Below, in pieces: positions 14,577-23,804 of a DNA stretch of 64,000 nt. Source of the DNA: Acetatifactor sp. (GTDB lineage Bacteria > Bacillota > Clostridia > Lachnospirales > Lachnospiraceae); contig JAEEVF010000001.1 of assembly GCA_016290775.1 (NCBI GenBank), forward strand, positions 124,001 through 188,000, read 5' to 3'. The position numbers and the translations under genes were made by a program. The notes under the pieces are model-generated. The model was not told the DNA's origin and did no database searches. It saw only the letters and a list, made by a program, of their open reading frames with translations. Each line of letters opens with the position of its first letter. The stretch's first letter is position 1.

Positions 14577-15968
14577 ATGGAACAAATGTCCTTATTTGAT
14601 CAAACTGAAGGCTTCGCGGGCCTCTCCATGGAGGGGGATGCGCAGGCAGCAGATGCGATGAAGGAAGGGGTAGTGGATTTTACCATGCCGCTTGCTTCTC
14701 GTTTGCGCCCGAAAAGTCTTGAGGAGTTTGTGGGACAGAAGCACCTTCTGGGCCCTGGCAAGATGCTCAGGCAGCTCATAGAGCGCGATCAGATCTCCTC
14801 CATGATCTTTTGGGGGCCTCCTGGCGTCGGGAAGACGACTCTCGCCAGCATCATCGCCGGCAAGACCAAATCGGCCTTTATCAATTTCAGTGCCGTGACC
14901 AGTGGCATCAAAGAGATCAAGGACGTAATGCAGCAGGCGGAAAATGACAGACGCCGCGGCAGACGCACCGTCCTTTTCGTGGACGAGATCCATCGCTTTA
15001 ACCGCGCGCAGCAGGATGCCTTTTTGCCTTACGTGGAAAAGGGCAGCATCATTCTGATCGGTGCGACGACGGAGAATCCTTCCTTTGAGGTCAACGGCGC
15101 ATTGTTGTCCCGCTGTAAAGTGTTTGTATTAAAGGAGCTGACGGAGGAGGATCTTTGTGAGCTTCTCCACAGGGCGCTCACGGCGCCGGAGGGCTTTGGC
15201 CGCCAGCAGGTGACCATGACGGAGGATCAGATCAAGGCCATTGCAGCGTTTGCAAACGGTGATGCAAGAACTGCGCTTGGCACCTTGGAGATGGCGGTCT
15301 TAAACAGCCAGATCCAGCCGGACGGTAGCATGATCGTGACCAATGAAGGGCTGGAACAGTGCGTAAGCCGCAAGTCCCTGCTCTATGATAAATCTGGCGA
15401 AGAGCATTACAATCAGATCTCCGCCCTGCACAAATCCATGCGAAATTCCGATCCCGACGCAGCCATCTATTGGATGCTCAGGATGTTAGAGGCGGGAGAA
15501 AATCCCCTTTACATTGCAAGGCGCCTGGTGCGTTTCGCCAGCGAGGACGTGGGCATGGCTGATTCCAATGCCTTGACGCTTGCGATCGCGACCTATCAGG
15601 CCTGCCATTATCTCGGCGTGCCCGAGTGCGACGTGCATCTTGCGCATCTTGTGACCTATCTTGCGTTGGCGCCAAAGTCTAACGCATGCTACATGGCCTG
15701 CAATGAGGCAAAGCGCGACATTCAGGAACGCCCCGCGGAGCCCGTGCCGATGCAGATCCGCAATGCCGAGACGAAGCTGATGAAGGATCTTGGCTACGGC
15801 AAGGGATATGAATACGCACACAACACGGAGGAAAAGCTCACGCGCATGAAATGCCTGCCTGAGAGCCTGCAGGACCGTGAATATTACCGCCCGACGGATC
15901 AGGGCGCGGAGGCCGCCTTTGCAAAGCGCCTTCGTGAGATCAAAGAGTGGAAGGCAAAGGAGCCTTAA
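14577..15968 (+). CDS. rarA: Replication-associated recombination protein RarA (MgsA)
   Basis: A 463-residue AAA+ ATPase that acts at stalled replication forks. Walker A GPPGVGKTT lies at about residues 82-90, Walker B is VLFVDEIHRFNRAQQD, sensor 1 is IGATTENPSF, and the C-terminal part has the MgsA-type oligomerisation region (YWMLRMLEAGENPLYIARR and EDVGMAD). The start ATG 14577 has AGGAG (14565-14569) at 7-base spacing; a longer frame to 14424 overlaps ispF and has an unlikely Arg-rich start. The short gap after ispF contains a repeated CGCAGAAACAAA motif. Confidence 0.93.
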   Translation: MEQMSLFDQTEGFAGLSMEGDAQAADAMKEGVVDFTMPLASRLRPKSLEEFVGQKHLLGPGKMLRQLIERDQISSMIFWGPPGVGKTTLASIIAGKTKSAFINFSAVTSGIKEIKDVMQQAENDRRRGRRTVLFVDEIHRFNRAQQDAFLPYVEKGSIILIGATTENPSFEVNGALLSRCKVFVLKELTEEDLCELLHRALTAPEGFGRQQVTMTEDQIKAIAAFANGDARTALGTLEMAVLNSQIQPDGSMIVTNEGLEQCVSRKSLLYDKSGEEHYNQISALHKSMRNSDPDAAIYWMLRMLEAGENPLYIARRLVRFASEDVGMADSNALTLAIATYQACHYLGVPECDVHLAHLVTYLALAPKSNACYMACNEAKRDIQERPAEPVPMQIRNAETKLMKDLGYGKGYEYAHNTEEKLTRMKCLPESLQDREYYRPTDQGAEAAFAKRLREIKEWKAKEP

Positions 15969-16003
15969 GGAGTAAGCAAAACAAACCAAAGTGAGGGTGA
16001 AAC

Positions 16004-16927
16004 ATGGCTGAAAAAAAAGAAGTCTATTGGCACTTGCCAGGGTTATGTTATTTCAGATTGCTCAATCAGATCCTGATCAATACGATGCGGGAATATCCTG
16101 ACAAATTCCGCGACGGCTATCGCATCGGCTCCGTGTACGGAACGATCCCGGGCGCCATCTGGAACGGCGGCAGGGCCGTGTTTGGCATCAGTAACAAGGC
16201 GGAGATCGAGCGCGTCATTGCGACCTACAATCAATATGGCATCCCCGCGCGTTTTACCTGGTCGAACAGTCTTCTTACGGAAAAGCATGTTTACGATACC
16301 TATTGCAACATGATCATGAAGATCGCGGACAATGGTCTGAATCAGGCCATCGTGAACCAGCCCGTTTTGGAGGAATATATCCGCAAAGAGTATCCAAGCT
16401 ACAAGCTGATCTCCTCCACGACGAAGCGCATGCTTGACATTGAGAAGCTGAAGGAGGAAGTTGACAAGGACTATTTCCTCGTCGTTCTCGATTATGACCT
16501 AAACCGTAACGAGGAAGTGATAAAGCTTCTTGAGCCCGTTGCGGACAAGATTGAGATCTTGGTGAATGAGATCTGCTTTCCGGGCTGCAAGATGCGCGCG
16601 GAGCATTACCGCGAGGAGTCTCGCTCCCAGCTGGAGTTTGACAATCGGACGGACTTCCAGTGTCCCAATCATTCCAAGGAAAAGCGCACCTTTGAAGAGT
16701 GCATGAAGCGCCCGGCGTTCATGTCGACCGAGGAAGTGGATCGCTATATCGAACGCGGTTTTAGAAACTTTAAGATCGTGGGCAGGGGTTTGCCGCAACA
16801 GTTTGTTTTAGACTCTTATCTTTATTTCCTGGTCAAGGACGAGGAGAGAGATTTCATTCGAAAGCATATTGTTGGAACGCTGAATTACCTGCAGGAGCAG
16901 CAAAGACAGGCAGCCATGCGGCGTTAA
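16004..16927 (+). CDS. Conserved protein resembling U32 peptidase-like barrels
   Basis: A 307-residue soluble protein. I do not recognise the exact family. Features that recall the U32 peptidase/UbiV-like barrel are alternating beta and alpha segments, ILVNEICFPGCKMRAEHY at about residues 184-201 with a Cys-X3-Cys pair and His, and later Cys residues in FQCPNHS and EECMKRP that could complete an iron-sulfur or metal site. The N-terminus contains LPGLCYFRLLNQILINT, which is not a signal peptide. It lies between rarA and lgt, all in one direction with short gaps, which suggests one operon. Function is unknown. Confidence 0.55.
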   Translation: MAEKKEVYWHLPGLCYFRLLNQILINTMREYPDKFRDGYRIGSVYGTIPGAIWNGGRAVFGISNKAEIERVIATYNQYGIPARFTWSNSLLTEKHVYDTYCNMIMKIADNGLNQAIVNQPVLEEYIRKEYPSYKLISSTTKRMLDIEKLKEEVDKDYFLVVLDYDLNRNEEVIKLLEPVADKIEILVNEICFPGCKMRAEHYREESRSQLEFDNRTDFQCPNHSKEKRTFEECMKRPAFMSTEEVDRYIERGFRNFKIVGRGLPQQFVLDSYLYFLVKDEERDFIRKHIVGTLNYLQEQQRQAAMRR

Positions 16928-16975
16928 CTGGGCAACAGGCTTTAGATATCGACGGAAGAATCGAGGGACGTACTT

Positions 16976-17947
16976 ATGTATAATGACCTTTTTTCAATCG
17001 GACCTTTCACGGTCCACACCTATGGATTAATGATCGCCATCGGCGTTTTGGCGGCGCTGACCATCGCAGAGAGGCGCGCACCTAAAAATGGCATGGATCA
17101 GGAGATGGTATTCCCCCTGGCCATGTATTTGGTGATCACGGGCATTGCCTGCGCAAAGCTCATGTTCATCATTCAGGGCTGGAAGGATTTCATCAAGGAT
17201 CCGCTGTCTATGCTTGGCTCAGGCGGGCTTGTGGTTTACGGCGGCATCATCGGCGGGATCCTGTGCGCGACGGTCTACTGTAAGATTAAGAAGCTGAACT
17301 TCTGGGACGCCTTTGACCTGGCGCTCCCTTCCGTTGCCATCGCGCAGGCCTTTGGACGCATCGGATGCTTTTTTGCAGGGTGCTGCTACGGCGAAAAGAC
17401 GGATGCCTGGTATGGCATCGCATTCGCCCATTCCAATTATGCGCCGAACCACGTGAAGCTGATCCCGACGCAGCTGATCTCCAGCGCGGGACTTTTTGTG
17501 ATCGCAGGGCTGCTTTTCTGGTATGCCTATCATGCAAAGAAGGCTGGCCAGATCGGCGCGGCATATATGATGCTTTACAGCATCGGAAGATTCTGCGTGG
17601 AATTCCTTCGCGGCGATGAGGTCCGCGGAAGAGTGGGAAGCCTTTCCACGTCGCAGTTCATCTCGATCTTTATCCTTGCAGCAGGCGTGGCACTGTGGAT
17701 CTATAGGTCGAAGAGCACGCAGCTTAGGCCCCAGGCGACGGACGTAAGGACAAGTGTGAAGGCAGATGCGGACACTGCTCCACAAGAGGATGTGGAAGCC
17801 GAGGCACAGACAGCAGAGAAGGCGACTGCACCCGAGACGGAAGCAAAGACAACGGAGAACGTGCCTGCACCCGAGACGGAAGCAAATCAAGAAGCCTTGA
17901 GCCAGATGGCCGCAGAGCAAGAAGATTTGACCAAGACGGAAGAATAG
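16976..17947 (+). CDS. lgt: Prolipoprotein diacylglyceryl transferase with C-terminal extension
   Basis: An integral membrane enzyme that moves diacylglycerol from phosphatidylglycerol to the lipobox cysteine of prolipoproteins. The N-terminal HTYGLMIAIGVLAAL, GGLVVYGGIIGG and the Lgt signature around GRIGCFFAGCCYGEKTDAW are present, as is FCVEFLRGDEVRG. The enzyme core ends near residue 250. The last 70 residues are an Ala/Glu/Thr-rich tail containing a duplicated APETEA segment (coded by a repeated 20-base stretch near 17829 and 17868), probably disordered and cytoplasmic. Its substrates in this window include the OppA-like, FecR-like and NMT1-like lipoproteins. Confidence 0.94.
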   Translation: MYNDLFSIGPFTVHTYGLMIAIGVLAALTIAERRAPKNGMDQEMVFPLAMYLVITGIACAKLMFIIQGWKDFIKDPLSMLGSGGLVVYGGIIGGILCATVYCKIKKLNFWDAFDLALPSVAIAQAFGRIGCFFAGCCYGEKTDAWYGIAFAHSNYAPNHVKLIPTQLISSAGLFVIAGLLFWYAYHAKKAGQIGAAYMMLYSIGRFCVEFLRGDEVRGRVGSLSTSQFISIFILAAGVALWIYRSKSTQLRPQATDVRTSVKADADTAPQEDVEAEAQTAEKATAPETEAKTTENVPAPETEANQEALSQMAAEQEDLTKTEE

Positions 17948-17994
17948 TTCAAAACGAACATAGAAATAAAGTTTGAAAATAAAGGAGTAGCAAC

Positions 17995-19329
17995 ATGGAA
18001 CGGACATATGTGGCAGACGCACTGAAAAAGACGGGAGAGACGGTTTGCGTCCGCGGGTTTATTGACAATCTGCGTGACAGCAAGTACATGACCTTCATCG
18101 TCCTCAAGGACATCACCGGAAAGGTACAGATCACGATCGAGAAGGAGCAGCATCCTGATTGGGAAGAGCTTCTTTCGAGCCTCACGGGGGATTCCGTCAT
18201 CAGCGTGACGGGTCAGGTGAATGCAAATGATTACGTGAAGATGGGCGGCGTGGAGATACTTCCAACAAAGATCGTAGCAGATTCGATCGCCGAGGCTCTT
18301 CCCATCGCAAGAAAGGCCATTCCCGCGACCAAGAAAAAGAAGGAAGTGGATCGCTCGAGCATTGATCAGCGCATCGACTATCGTTGGATCGACCTTCGCA
18401 CGGATGAGAATCAGATGATGTTCAAGGTGCAGACCGTCATGGTAAACGCCATGAGGAAGTTCCTTTTGGACCGAGGCTTCCTTGAGATCCACACGCCCAA
18501 GCTCATCGGCGCGGCTTCGGAGAGCGGCGCAGACGTGTTTGAGGTGAAATACTTCGACAGGAACGCATACCTTGCACAGAGTCCGCAGTTTTATAAGCAG
18601 ATGGCCATGGCAGCAGGGTTTGAGCGCATTTTCGAGACTGGCCCCGTGTTCCGCGCGGAGAAATCATATACCAATCGTCATACGACCGAATTTACCGGAT
18701 TTGACCTGGAGTTCAGCTACATTGATTCCGTGAAGGACGTCATGAAGCTGGAAGAAGAGCTTCTCACCGACATGCTGCGTGCCGTGAAGGAAGCATATGG
18801 CGAAGAGATCAAGGAAATGTTTGGCAAGGAAGTGATCGTTCCGACCACGCCTTTCCCCGTAATGGATCTCGGAGAGCTTTACGATGCGCTGGAGAAAGAA
18901 TATGGCTATGTTGCGCCCGAGGAGGAAAAGGGCGATCTGACGACTGAAGCGGAGCAGCTTTCCTTCCGCCTTGCGCAGGAAAGATTCGGCCACGAATTCC
19001 TGTTTGTGACGGGATATGGCGTCGAAAAGAGACCTTTTTATCACATGCGCGACGAAAAGGGTATGCCTCAGGGTTATGACCTGATCTGGCGCGGCGTGGA
19101 GATCACCACCGGTGCGCAAAGAGAGCACAGATACGAGATCCTGAAAAAGCAGGCAGAGGAAAAGGGCCTTGCGAAGGACGTGGAGTTTTATCTGGAGTTC
19201 TTTAAGTACGGCTGCCCGCCTCATGGCGGCTTTGGACTTGGCGTGGACCGCATGACCATGCTCCTTCTGGACCTTTCCATCAAGGAGGCCATGTTCCTGT
19301 TCCGTGGACCGAACCGTTTGACGCCGTAA
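17995..19329 (+). CDS. aspS: Archaeal-type aspartyl-tRNA synthetase (probably non-discriminating)
   Basis: A 444-residue class IIb synthetase. The N-terminal OB fold (VCVRGFIDNLRD) binds the anticodon. Motif 2 is IFETGPVFRAEKSYTNRHTTEF and motif 3 is GGFGLGVDRMTMLLL, and the C-terminus ends FRGPNRLTP as in AspRS. At about 440 residues, without the large bacterial GAD insertion, it is the archaeal/eukaryotic-type AspRS rather than the 590-residue bacterial form. Enzymes of this group often charge tRNA-Asn as well and then depend on the GatCAB amidotransferase. An AsnRS identity is possible but the motif 2 FRAEKS and the C-terminus favour Asp. GGAG upstream fits the start. Confidence 0.85.
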   Translation: MERTYVADALKKTGETVCVRGFIDNLRDSKYMTFIVLKDITGKVQITIEKEQHPDWEELLSSLTGDSVISVTGQVNANDYVKMGGVEILPTKIVADSIAEALPIARKAIPATKKKKEVDRSSIDQRIDYRWIDLRTDENQMMFKVQTVMVNAMRKFLLDRGFLEIHTPKLIGAASESGADVFEVKYFDRNAYLAQSPQFYKQMAMAAGFERIFETGPVFRAEKSYTNRHTTEFTGFDLEFSYIDSVKDVMKLEEELLTDMLRAVKEAYGEEIKEMFGKEVIVPTTPFPVMDLGELYDALEKEYGYVAPEEEKGDLTTEAEQLSFRLAQERFGHEFLFVTGYGVEKRPFYHMRDEKGMPQGYDLIWRGVEITTGAQREHRYEILKKQAEEKGLAKDVEFYLEFFKYGCPPHGGFGLGVDRMTMLLLDLSIKEAMFLFRGPNRLTP

Positions 19330-19350
19330 CCCCTGTTTTTATAATTTTGC

Positions 19351-19379
19351 TTGACAAAAAGAGAAATATTGCATATTCT
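19351..19379 (+). promoter_or_regulatory. Promoter of the T-box/cysE transcript
   Basis: TTGACA (19351-19356), 17-base spacer, TATTCT (19374-19379). The transcript would start near 19386 and include the T-box leader. Confidence 0.75.
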
Positions 19380-19410
19380 TTCAGTAAGCAATTCTTATCA
19401 CACATGATAA

Positions 19411-19644
19411 AATGCGAGGAACGGAAAGAGTACTTTTCCAATCAAGGCATCAGAGAGGGCGCGTCATCGGCTGGAAGCGGGCCTGGCCAGGGGAAGAGGA
19501 AGTGCATCCGGGAGCAGACTCAGGGAAGTTTTAGTATCTGAGTACGTTTGACGCGTTAAGTCTTCGAGGGAAGGGGCATGCCCCTTAAGTAGAGTGGAAC
19601 CGCGGAACAATTCGTCTCTAATGAGAAGGATTGTTCCTTTTTTT
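19411..19644 (+). ncRNA. T-box leader, Cys specifier (TGC)
   Basis: AGAGTGGAACCGCGG (19591-19605) is the T-box core that pairs with the NCCA end of uncharged tRNA. GGAACAAT (19604-19611) and ATTGTTCC (19630-19637) followed by seven T form the terminator that competes with it. The upstream stem I region holds AGTGCATCC, where TGC (19503-19505) followed by A is a suitable specifier codon for cysteine; this agrees with cysE and cysS downstream. AAGGGGCATGCCCCTT (19571-19586) is the hairpin just before the antiterminator. The 5' border is approximate. Uncharged tRNA-Cys would permit read-through into cysE-cysS. Confidence 0.9.
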
Positions 19645-19706
19645 GTTTTTCAGACGTAAGGGCCTTATCTAAGGCATGATTTTTTGAAGGACGCAGGAGG
19701 TTGACC

Positions 19707-20366
19707 ATGGGTTTTGTTAGGAACGTTCAGGAGGAGATCAAGCTGATCCGCGAAAGGGATCCGGCGATCCATTCTTCCATGGAGGTTTTGTTATATCCGA
19801 GCTTTAAGGCAATGATGCATTATCGGCTGGCGCACAAGCTGTATCTGAAAAAGCATTATTTCCTTGCAAGATACGTATCCCAGCGCGGCGCACGCAAGAC
19901 GGGCATTGAGATCCATCCCGGCGCGCAGATCGGAAAAGGGTTTTTCATTGACCACGGTAATGGCGTGATCATCGGCGAGACCTCGATCATTGGCGACAAC
20001 GTAACGCTGTATCAGGGCGTGACCTTGGGCGGTACCGGTAAGGAGCAGGGCAAGCGTCACCCGACCATCGGCAACAACGTGATGATCGGCGCAGGCGCAA
20101 AGGTGCTTGGCTCTTGTACCATCGGAGACGATTCGAAGATCGGCGCGGGGAGTGTTGTCCTGTGTTCGGTGCCTTCAGGATCCACGGTGGTTGGTGTCCC
20201 GGGAAGGATTGTTCGAAGCTATGGAGAGGTGGCGCATCCCCAGGATGCACTGGATCAGACCGATCTGCCCGACCCGATCCTGGAGGCGATCACAAAGCTG
20301 CAGGAAGAAAACAAAGAGTTAAGCGAAAGGCTGGAAAAGCTGGAGGAGGCTTCAAATGGAAAATAA
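19707..20366 (+). CDS. cysE: Serine O-acetyltransferase
   Basis: A 219-residue left-handed beta-helix acetyltransferase that makes O-acetylserine from serine and acetyl-CoA, the first step of cysteine synthesis. The hexapeptide repeats are clear: [44 protein letters not shown], and the catalytic His in DHGNG. AGGAGG (19695-19700) precedes ATG 19707. The C-terminus ends in a coiled-coil-like helix ([20 protein letters not shown]). It overlaps cysS by 11 bases, so both are made from the T-box-controlled message. Confidence 0.95.
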   Translation: MGFVRNVQEEIKLIRERDPAIHSSMEVLLYPSFKAMMHYRLAHKLYLKKHYFLARYVSQRGARKTGIEIHPGAQIGKGFFIDHGNGVIIGETSIIGDNVTLYQGVTLGGTGKEQGKRHPTIGNNVMIGAGAKVLGSCTIGDDSKIGAGSVVLCSVPSGSTVVGVPGRIVRSYGEVAHPQDALDQTDLPDPILEAITKLQEENKELSERLEKLEEASNGK

Positions 20367-21777
20367 AGTAAGATTTTATAATACGCTGACGAAGAAGGAA
20401 GAATTGTTTGTGCCCAACGTGGACGGGAAGGTTTCAATGTACACCTGCGGCCCGACGGTATATCATTTCGCACACATCGGAAATCTTCGCACCTATATCT
20501 GCGAGGACATCATGGAAAAGACCCTGCGCTACGTAGGCTATGACGTAAAGCGCGTCATGAACATCACGGACGTAGGGCATCTTACCAGCGATGCGGACAC
20601 GGGCGAGGACAAGATGCTTAAGGGCGCAAAGCGCGAGCATAAGACCGTCATGGAGATCGCAAAGTATTATACCGACGCGTTCTTCTCCGATTGCGCAAAG
20701 CTGAACATCAAGACGCCTGACGTGGTAGAGCCCGCGACCAATTGCATCCCTGAGTTCATCAAGATGATCAGCGGCCTTCTTGAGAAGGGCTATGCTTATC
20801 TTGCAGGCGGCAATGTGTACTTTGACACCTCAAAGCTGAAGGAGTATTACGTGCTCTCGAATCACAGCGAGGAGGAGCTTCTCGTGGGCGTTCGCGATGA
20901 CGTGGAAGAGGACGGCAACAAGAGAAATAAGAGCGATTTCGTGCTCTGGTTCACCAAGTCGAAATTTGATGATCAGGAGCTGAAGTGGGACAGCCCTTGG
21001 GGCGTTGGATATCCCGGCTGGCACATCGAGTGCTCCTGCATTAGCCTTAAGCACCTTGGCGAGTACATGGACATTCACTGCGGCGGCGTCGATAACATCT
21101 TCCCGCACCACACGAATGAGATCGCGCAGAGCGAAAGCTATCTTGGCCACAAGTGGTGCAATTACTGGTTCCATGTGCATCACCTGAATGACAAATCCGG
21201 TAAGATGAGTAAGTCCAAGGGCGAATTCCTTACCGTATCCCTTTTGGAGTCCAAGGGCTACAATCCTTTGGTTTATCGTATGTTCTGCCTGCAGAGCCAT
21301 TATCGCAAGCCGCTTGAGTTCTCCTATGAGAATCTGGACAACGTGGCGCAGGCATATGAAAAGCTGGTAAAGCGTATTGACTCCCTGAAGAAGGACGGAG
21401 AGGTTGACAAGGCCGTGTTTGCGCAGTATCGCGAGAAGTTTGAGGCAGCGCTTGCCGATGACTTCAACACCTCCATGGCCATCACGATCCTTTATGACAT
21501 GCTCAAGGCTGATACCAATGACGCGACGAAGCGCGCTTTGGCAGGAAGCTTTGACGAAGTGCTGTCCCTGAACCTTTTGACGGGTGCGGCTGCATATGCG
21601 AAAGACAATGACGTGGACGATGAGCTTGCAAGCTTTGTGGAAGCAAAGATCGCAGAGCGCGCACAGGCCAAGAAGGATAAGGACTTTGCGAAGGCCGACG
21701 CCATCCGCGGAGAGCTTCTTGAGAAGGGCATTGTCCTGAAGGATACCCGGGAAGGGACCACTTGGGAGCGCGCATAA
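20356..21777 (+). CDS. cysS: Cysteinyl-tRNA synthetase
   Basis: A class I synthetase of 473 residues that charges tRNA-Cys. Visible are the zinc Cys in YTCGPTVY, the HIGH-like HIGN, the HIECSCIS and [18 protein letters not shown] zinc and active-site segments, and KMSKSKGE. The C-terminal anticodon-binding part has the usual DFNTSMA and [18 protein letters not shown]. It is translationally coupled with cysE and followed by mrnC and rlmB, the conserved Firmicutes order. Confidence 0.97.
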   Translation: MENKVRFYNTLTKKEELFVPNVDGKVSMYTCGPTVYHFAHIGNLRTYICEDIMEKTLRYVGYDVKRVMNITDVGHLTSDADTGEDKMLKGAKREHKTVMEIAKYYTDAFFSDCAKLNIKTPDVVEPATNCIPEFIKMISGLLEKGYAYLAGGNVYFDTSKLKEYYVLSNHSEEELLVGVRDDVEEDGNKRNKSDFVLWFTKSKFDDQELKWDSPWGVGYPGWHIECSCISLKHLGEYMDIHCGGVDNIFPHHTNEIAQSESYLGHKWCNYWFHVHHLNDKSGKMSKSKGEFLTVSLLESKGYNPLVYRMFCLQSHYRKPLEFSYENLDNVAQAYEKLVKRIDSLKKDGEVDKAVFAQYREKFEAALADDFNTSMAITILYDMLKADTNDATKRALAGSFDEVLSLNLLTGAAAYAKDNDVDDELASFVEAKIAERAQAKKDKDFAKADAIRGELLEKGIVLKDTREGTTWERA

Positions 21778-21811
21778 GCCAGTTTTACGTGAAAGAAGAA
21801 ACGGAGAACCT

Positions 21812-22249
21812 ATGGAAGAAACCAAGGAATTACTTGAAAAGATCAAAGAGGTCTTTCCCTGTCCGGAGCAGGACGTCAGGACCTATTCGCCGCTTTCCCT
21901 TGCCTTTATTGGCGACGGCATTTACGAATTGGTGATCCGCACAATGATCGTGACCAAGGCGAACCGCGGCAATAAGGACCTGCATCTTGCGACCGTGAAG
22001 TACGTGAAGGCGGAGAATCAGGCGAAGATGGTGGAGATCCTGAAGCCTTTCCTGACCCAGGAGGAGGCGGACGTGCTTCGCAGGGGCCGTAATGCCAAGC
22101 CGGGCTCCGTTGCAAAGAATGCGCGCATTGCGGAATATCACCGCGCCACCGGCCTAGAAGCGCTTTTCGGGTACCTTTATCTTACAGGCCAGACGGACCG
22201 CATGCTAGAGCTCATAAAGCGCGGCGTGGAAGGGCTGGAGGAGCAGTAG
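21812..22249 (+). CDS. mrnC: Mini-ribonuclease 3
   Basis: A 145-residue RNase III-like domain without a dsRNA-binding domain, needed for the 3' and 5' maturation of 23S rRNA. The catalytic segment is SLAFIGDGIYELVIR (E/D pair of the RNase III fold), and the second acidic site is ATGLEALFGYLYLTGQ. Gene order cysS-mrnC-rlmB is conserved in Firmicutes. Start ATG 21812 has GGAG upstream. Confidence 0.93.
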   Translation: MEETKELLEKIKEVFPCPEQDVRTYSPLSLAFIGDGIYELVIRTMIVTKANRGNKDLHLATVKYVKAENQAKMVEILKPFLTQEEADVLRRGRNAKPGSVAKNARIAEYHRATGLEALFGYLYLTGQTDRMLELIKRGVEGLEEQ

Positions 22250-22272
22250 CAGGAGTAAAAAAGGAGAGAATC

Positions 22273-23016
22273 ATGGGATATCAGGAATTTACGATCGAGG
22301 GGCGTAATGCCGTGATCGAGGCTTTCCGTGCAGGAAAGCCCATTGATAAATTATATGTGCTCGATGGTTGTCAGGATGGCCCCATCATGACGATCAAGCG
22401 CGAAGCAAAGAAGAATAACGTGCTGCTGAAGTTTGTGACGAAGGAGCGCCTGGATCAAATGTCCGAGACGGGCAAACACCAGGGCGTGATCGCCGTTGCG
22501 GCAGCATATGAATACGCCGAAGTGGACGACATGCTGGGGGCCGCAAAGGAAAAGGGCGAGGCACCGTTCTTGTTCCTGCTCGACAACATTGAGGATCCCC
22601 ATAACCTTGGCGCGATCATCCGTACGGCGAACCTTGCGGGCGCGCATGGCGTGATCATTCCGAAAAACCGTGCAGCAGGCCTGACCGCGACCGTGGCAAG
22701 GACCTCCGCAGGCGCCTTGAATTACACGCCCGTCGCAAAGGTGACGAACCTTGCAAAGACCATCGAAGACCTAAAGAAAGAGGGACTTTGGTTTGTCTGC
22801 GCCGACATGGACGGCACCACCATGTATGACCTGAATCTCAAGGGCCCCATCGGTCTCGTGATCGGAAATGAAGGGGAGGGCGTGGGCCGCCTTGTGAAGG
22901 AGAGCTGCGACATGGTGGCATCCATCCCCATGCACGGCAACATTGACTCGCTGAACGCATCCGTGGCAGCCGGCGTGCTTGCATATGAGATCGTTCGCCA
23001 GCGCCTTCGTGGCTAG
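22273..23016 (+). CDS. rlmB: 23S rRNA (guanosine-2'-O)-methyltransferase RlmB
   Basis: A 247-residue SpoU/TrmH-family methyltransferase. The N-terminal substrate-binding domain (EGRNAVIEAFRAGKPIDKLYV) is followed by the knotted SPOUT core: motif 1 LDNIEDPHNLGAIIRTANLAGAHG, motif 2 LVIGNEGEGVGRLV, and motif 3 IPMHGNIDSLNASVAAGVLAYEI. It methylates G2251 in the peptidyl transferase P-loop. It lies 10 bases before sigH. Confidence 0.93.
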   Translation: MGYQEFTIEGRNAVIEAFRAGKPIDKLYVLDGCQDGPIMTIKREAKKNNVLLKFVTKERLDQMSETGKHQGVIAVAAAYEYAEVDDMLGAAKEKGEAPFLFLLDNIEDPHNLGAIIRTANLAGAHGVIIPKNRAAGLTATVARTSAGALNYTPVAKVTNLAKTIEDLKKEGLWFVCADMDGTTMYDLNLKGPIGLVIGNEGEGVGRLVKESCDMVASIPMHGNIDSLNASVAAGVLAYEIVRQRLRG

Positions 23017-23026
23017 GAGATAAAAT

Positions 23027-23659
23027 ATGGCATATGGAGCGAGTGAATACGCCGCCTACACCGACGAAGAACTCATCGATCGTCTGCGGGCGGGCGAGAC
23101 ACAGATCGCGGAATATCTCTGCGACAAATATAAAAATCTTGTGCGAAGGGGTGCAAAATCCATGTTCATCCTGGGCGGCGACACCGAAGACTTGATCCAG
23201 GAGGGCATGATCGGCCTTTTCAAGGCCGTGCGGGATTTTGACGGCGGCCGCGACGCCAGCTTTTACACCTTCGCGGAGCTTTGCATCAACCGCCAGATTT
23301 ATACGGCCGTGCAGGCTTCAAGACGCAAAAAACACATTCCGCTCAATGAAGCGATCTCCCTCTACAGCCAGGTGGACGTTGCGGGAGACGGCGAAGGCAG
23401 GTTCCTTCTCGAGGAGCTTTCCGATGAGATGGGCCGGGATCCTGAAAAGGAGGTGCTGGCCCGCGAAAGCATGGAGGAGCTGGAAAAGGCCATAGAGGAG
23501 AGCTTAAGTCCTTTGGAAAAGCAGGTTTTTGACCTGTATCTGACACATATGACCACCGCACAGATCGCGCGCATCCTTGGCAAAAATGAGAAGTCCACGG
23601 ACAACGCACTGCAAAGACTCAAGGCCAAGTTGAAAAAGATTCTACAGGATAAAAAATAG
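23027..23659 (+). CDS. sigH: RNA polymerase sigma-H factor
   Basis: A 210-residue sigma-70 family factor. Region 2 has YKNLVRRGAKSMFILGGDTEDLIQEGMIGLFKAVRDFD and FYTFAELCINRQIYTAVQASRRKKH; region 4 has LSPLEKQVFDLYLTHMTTAQIARILGKNEKSTDNALQRLK. The gene order rlmB-sigH and the sequence type match the early sporulation and stationary-phase sigma factor of Firmicutes. This suggests a spore-forming lineage. A terminator follows directly. Confidence 0.93.
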   Translation: MAYGASEYAAYTDEELIDRLRAGETQIAEYLCDKYKNLVRRGAKSMFILGGDTEDLIQEGMIGLFKAVRDFDGGRDASFYTFAELCINRQIYTAVQASRRKKHIPLNEAISLYSQVDVAGDGEGRFLLEELSDEMGRDPEKEVLARESMEELEKAIEESLSPLEKQVFDLYLTHMTTAQIARILGKNEKSTDNALQRLKAKLKKILQDKK

Positions 23660-23670
23660 AGATAAATGAC

Positions 23671-23698
23671 AAAAAGTGGCAAGTTTAGCCACTTTTTT
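23671..23698 (+). terminator. Terminator after sigH
   Basis: AAAAAGTGGC (23671-23680) pairs with GCCACTTTTTT (23688-23698) across a 7-base loop; the T-run is part of the right arm. Confidence 0.88.
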
Positions 23699-23733
23699 CA
23701 TCTTTTTTTAATATTTTCAGCCGCCTTCGCGTA

Positions 23734-23763
23734 TTGTAAGTGGGCTTGAAAACGTGCTATGAT
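23734..23763 (+). promoter_or_regulatory. Promoter of the RND transporter gene
   Basis: TTGTAA (23734-23739), 18-base spacer and TATGAT (23758-23763), about 40 bases before the ATG at 23805. Confidence 0.55.
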
Positions 23764-23804
23764 AAAAATTGGGGGGAACGATATTCACATTTCGGAGGCA
23801 TGAA

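Noticed and set aside
19347..19541. A 64-codon frame within the T-box leader
   Set aside because: It overlaps the leader RNA, lacks a ribosome binding site and its product has no feature of a leader peptide.
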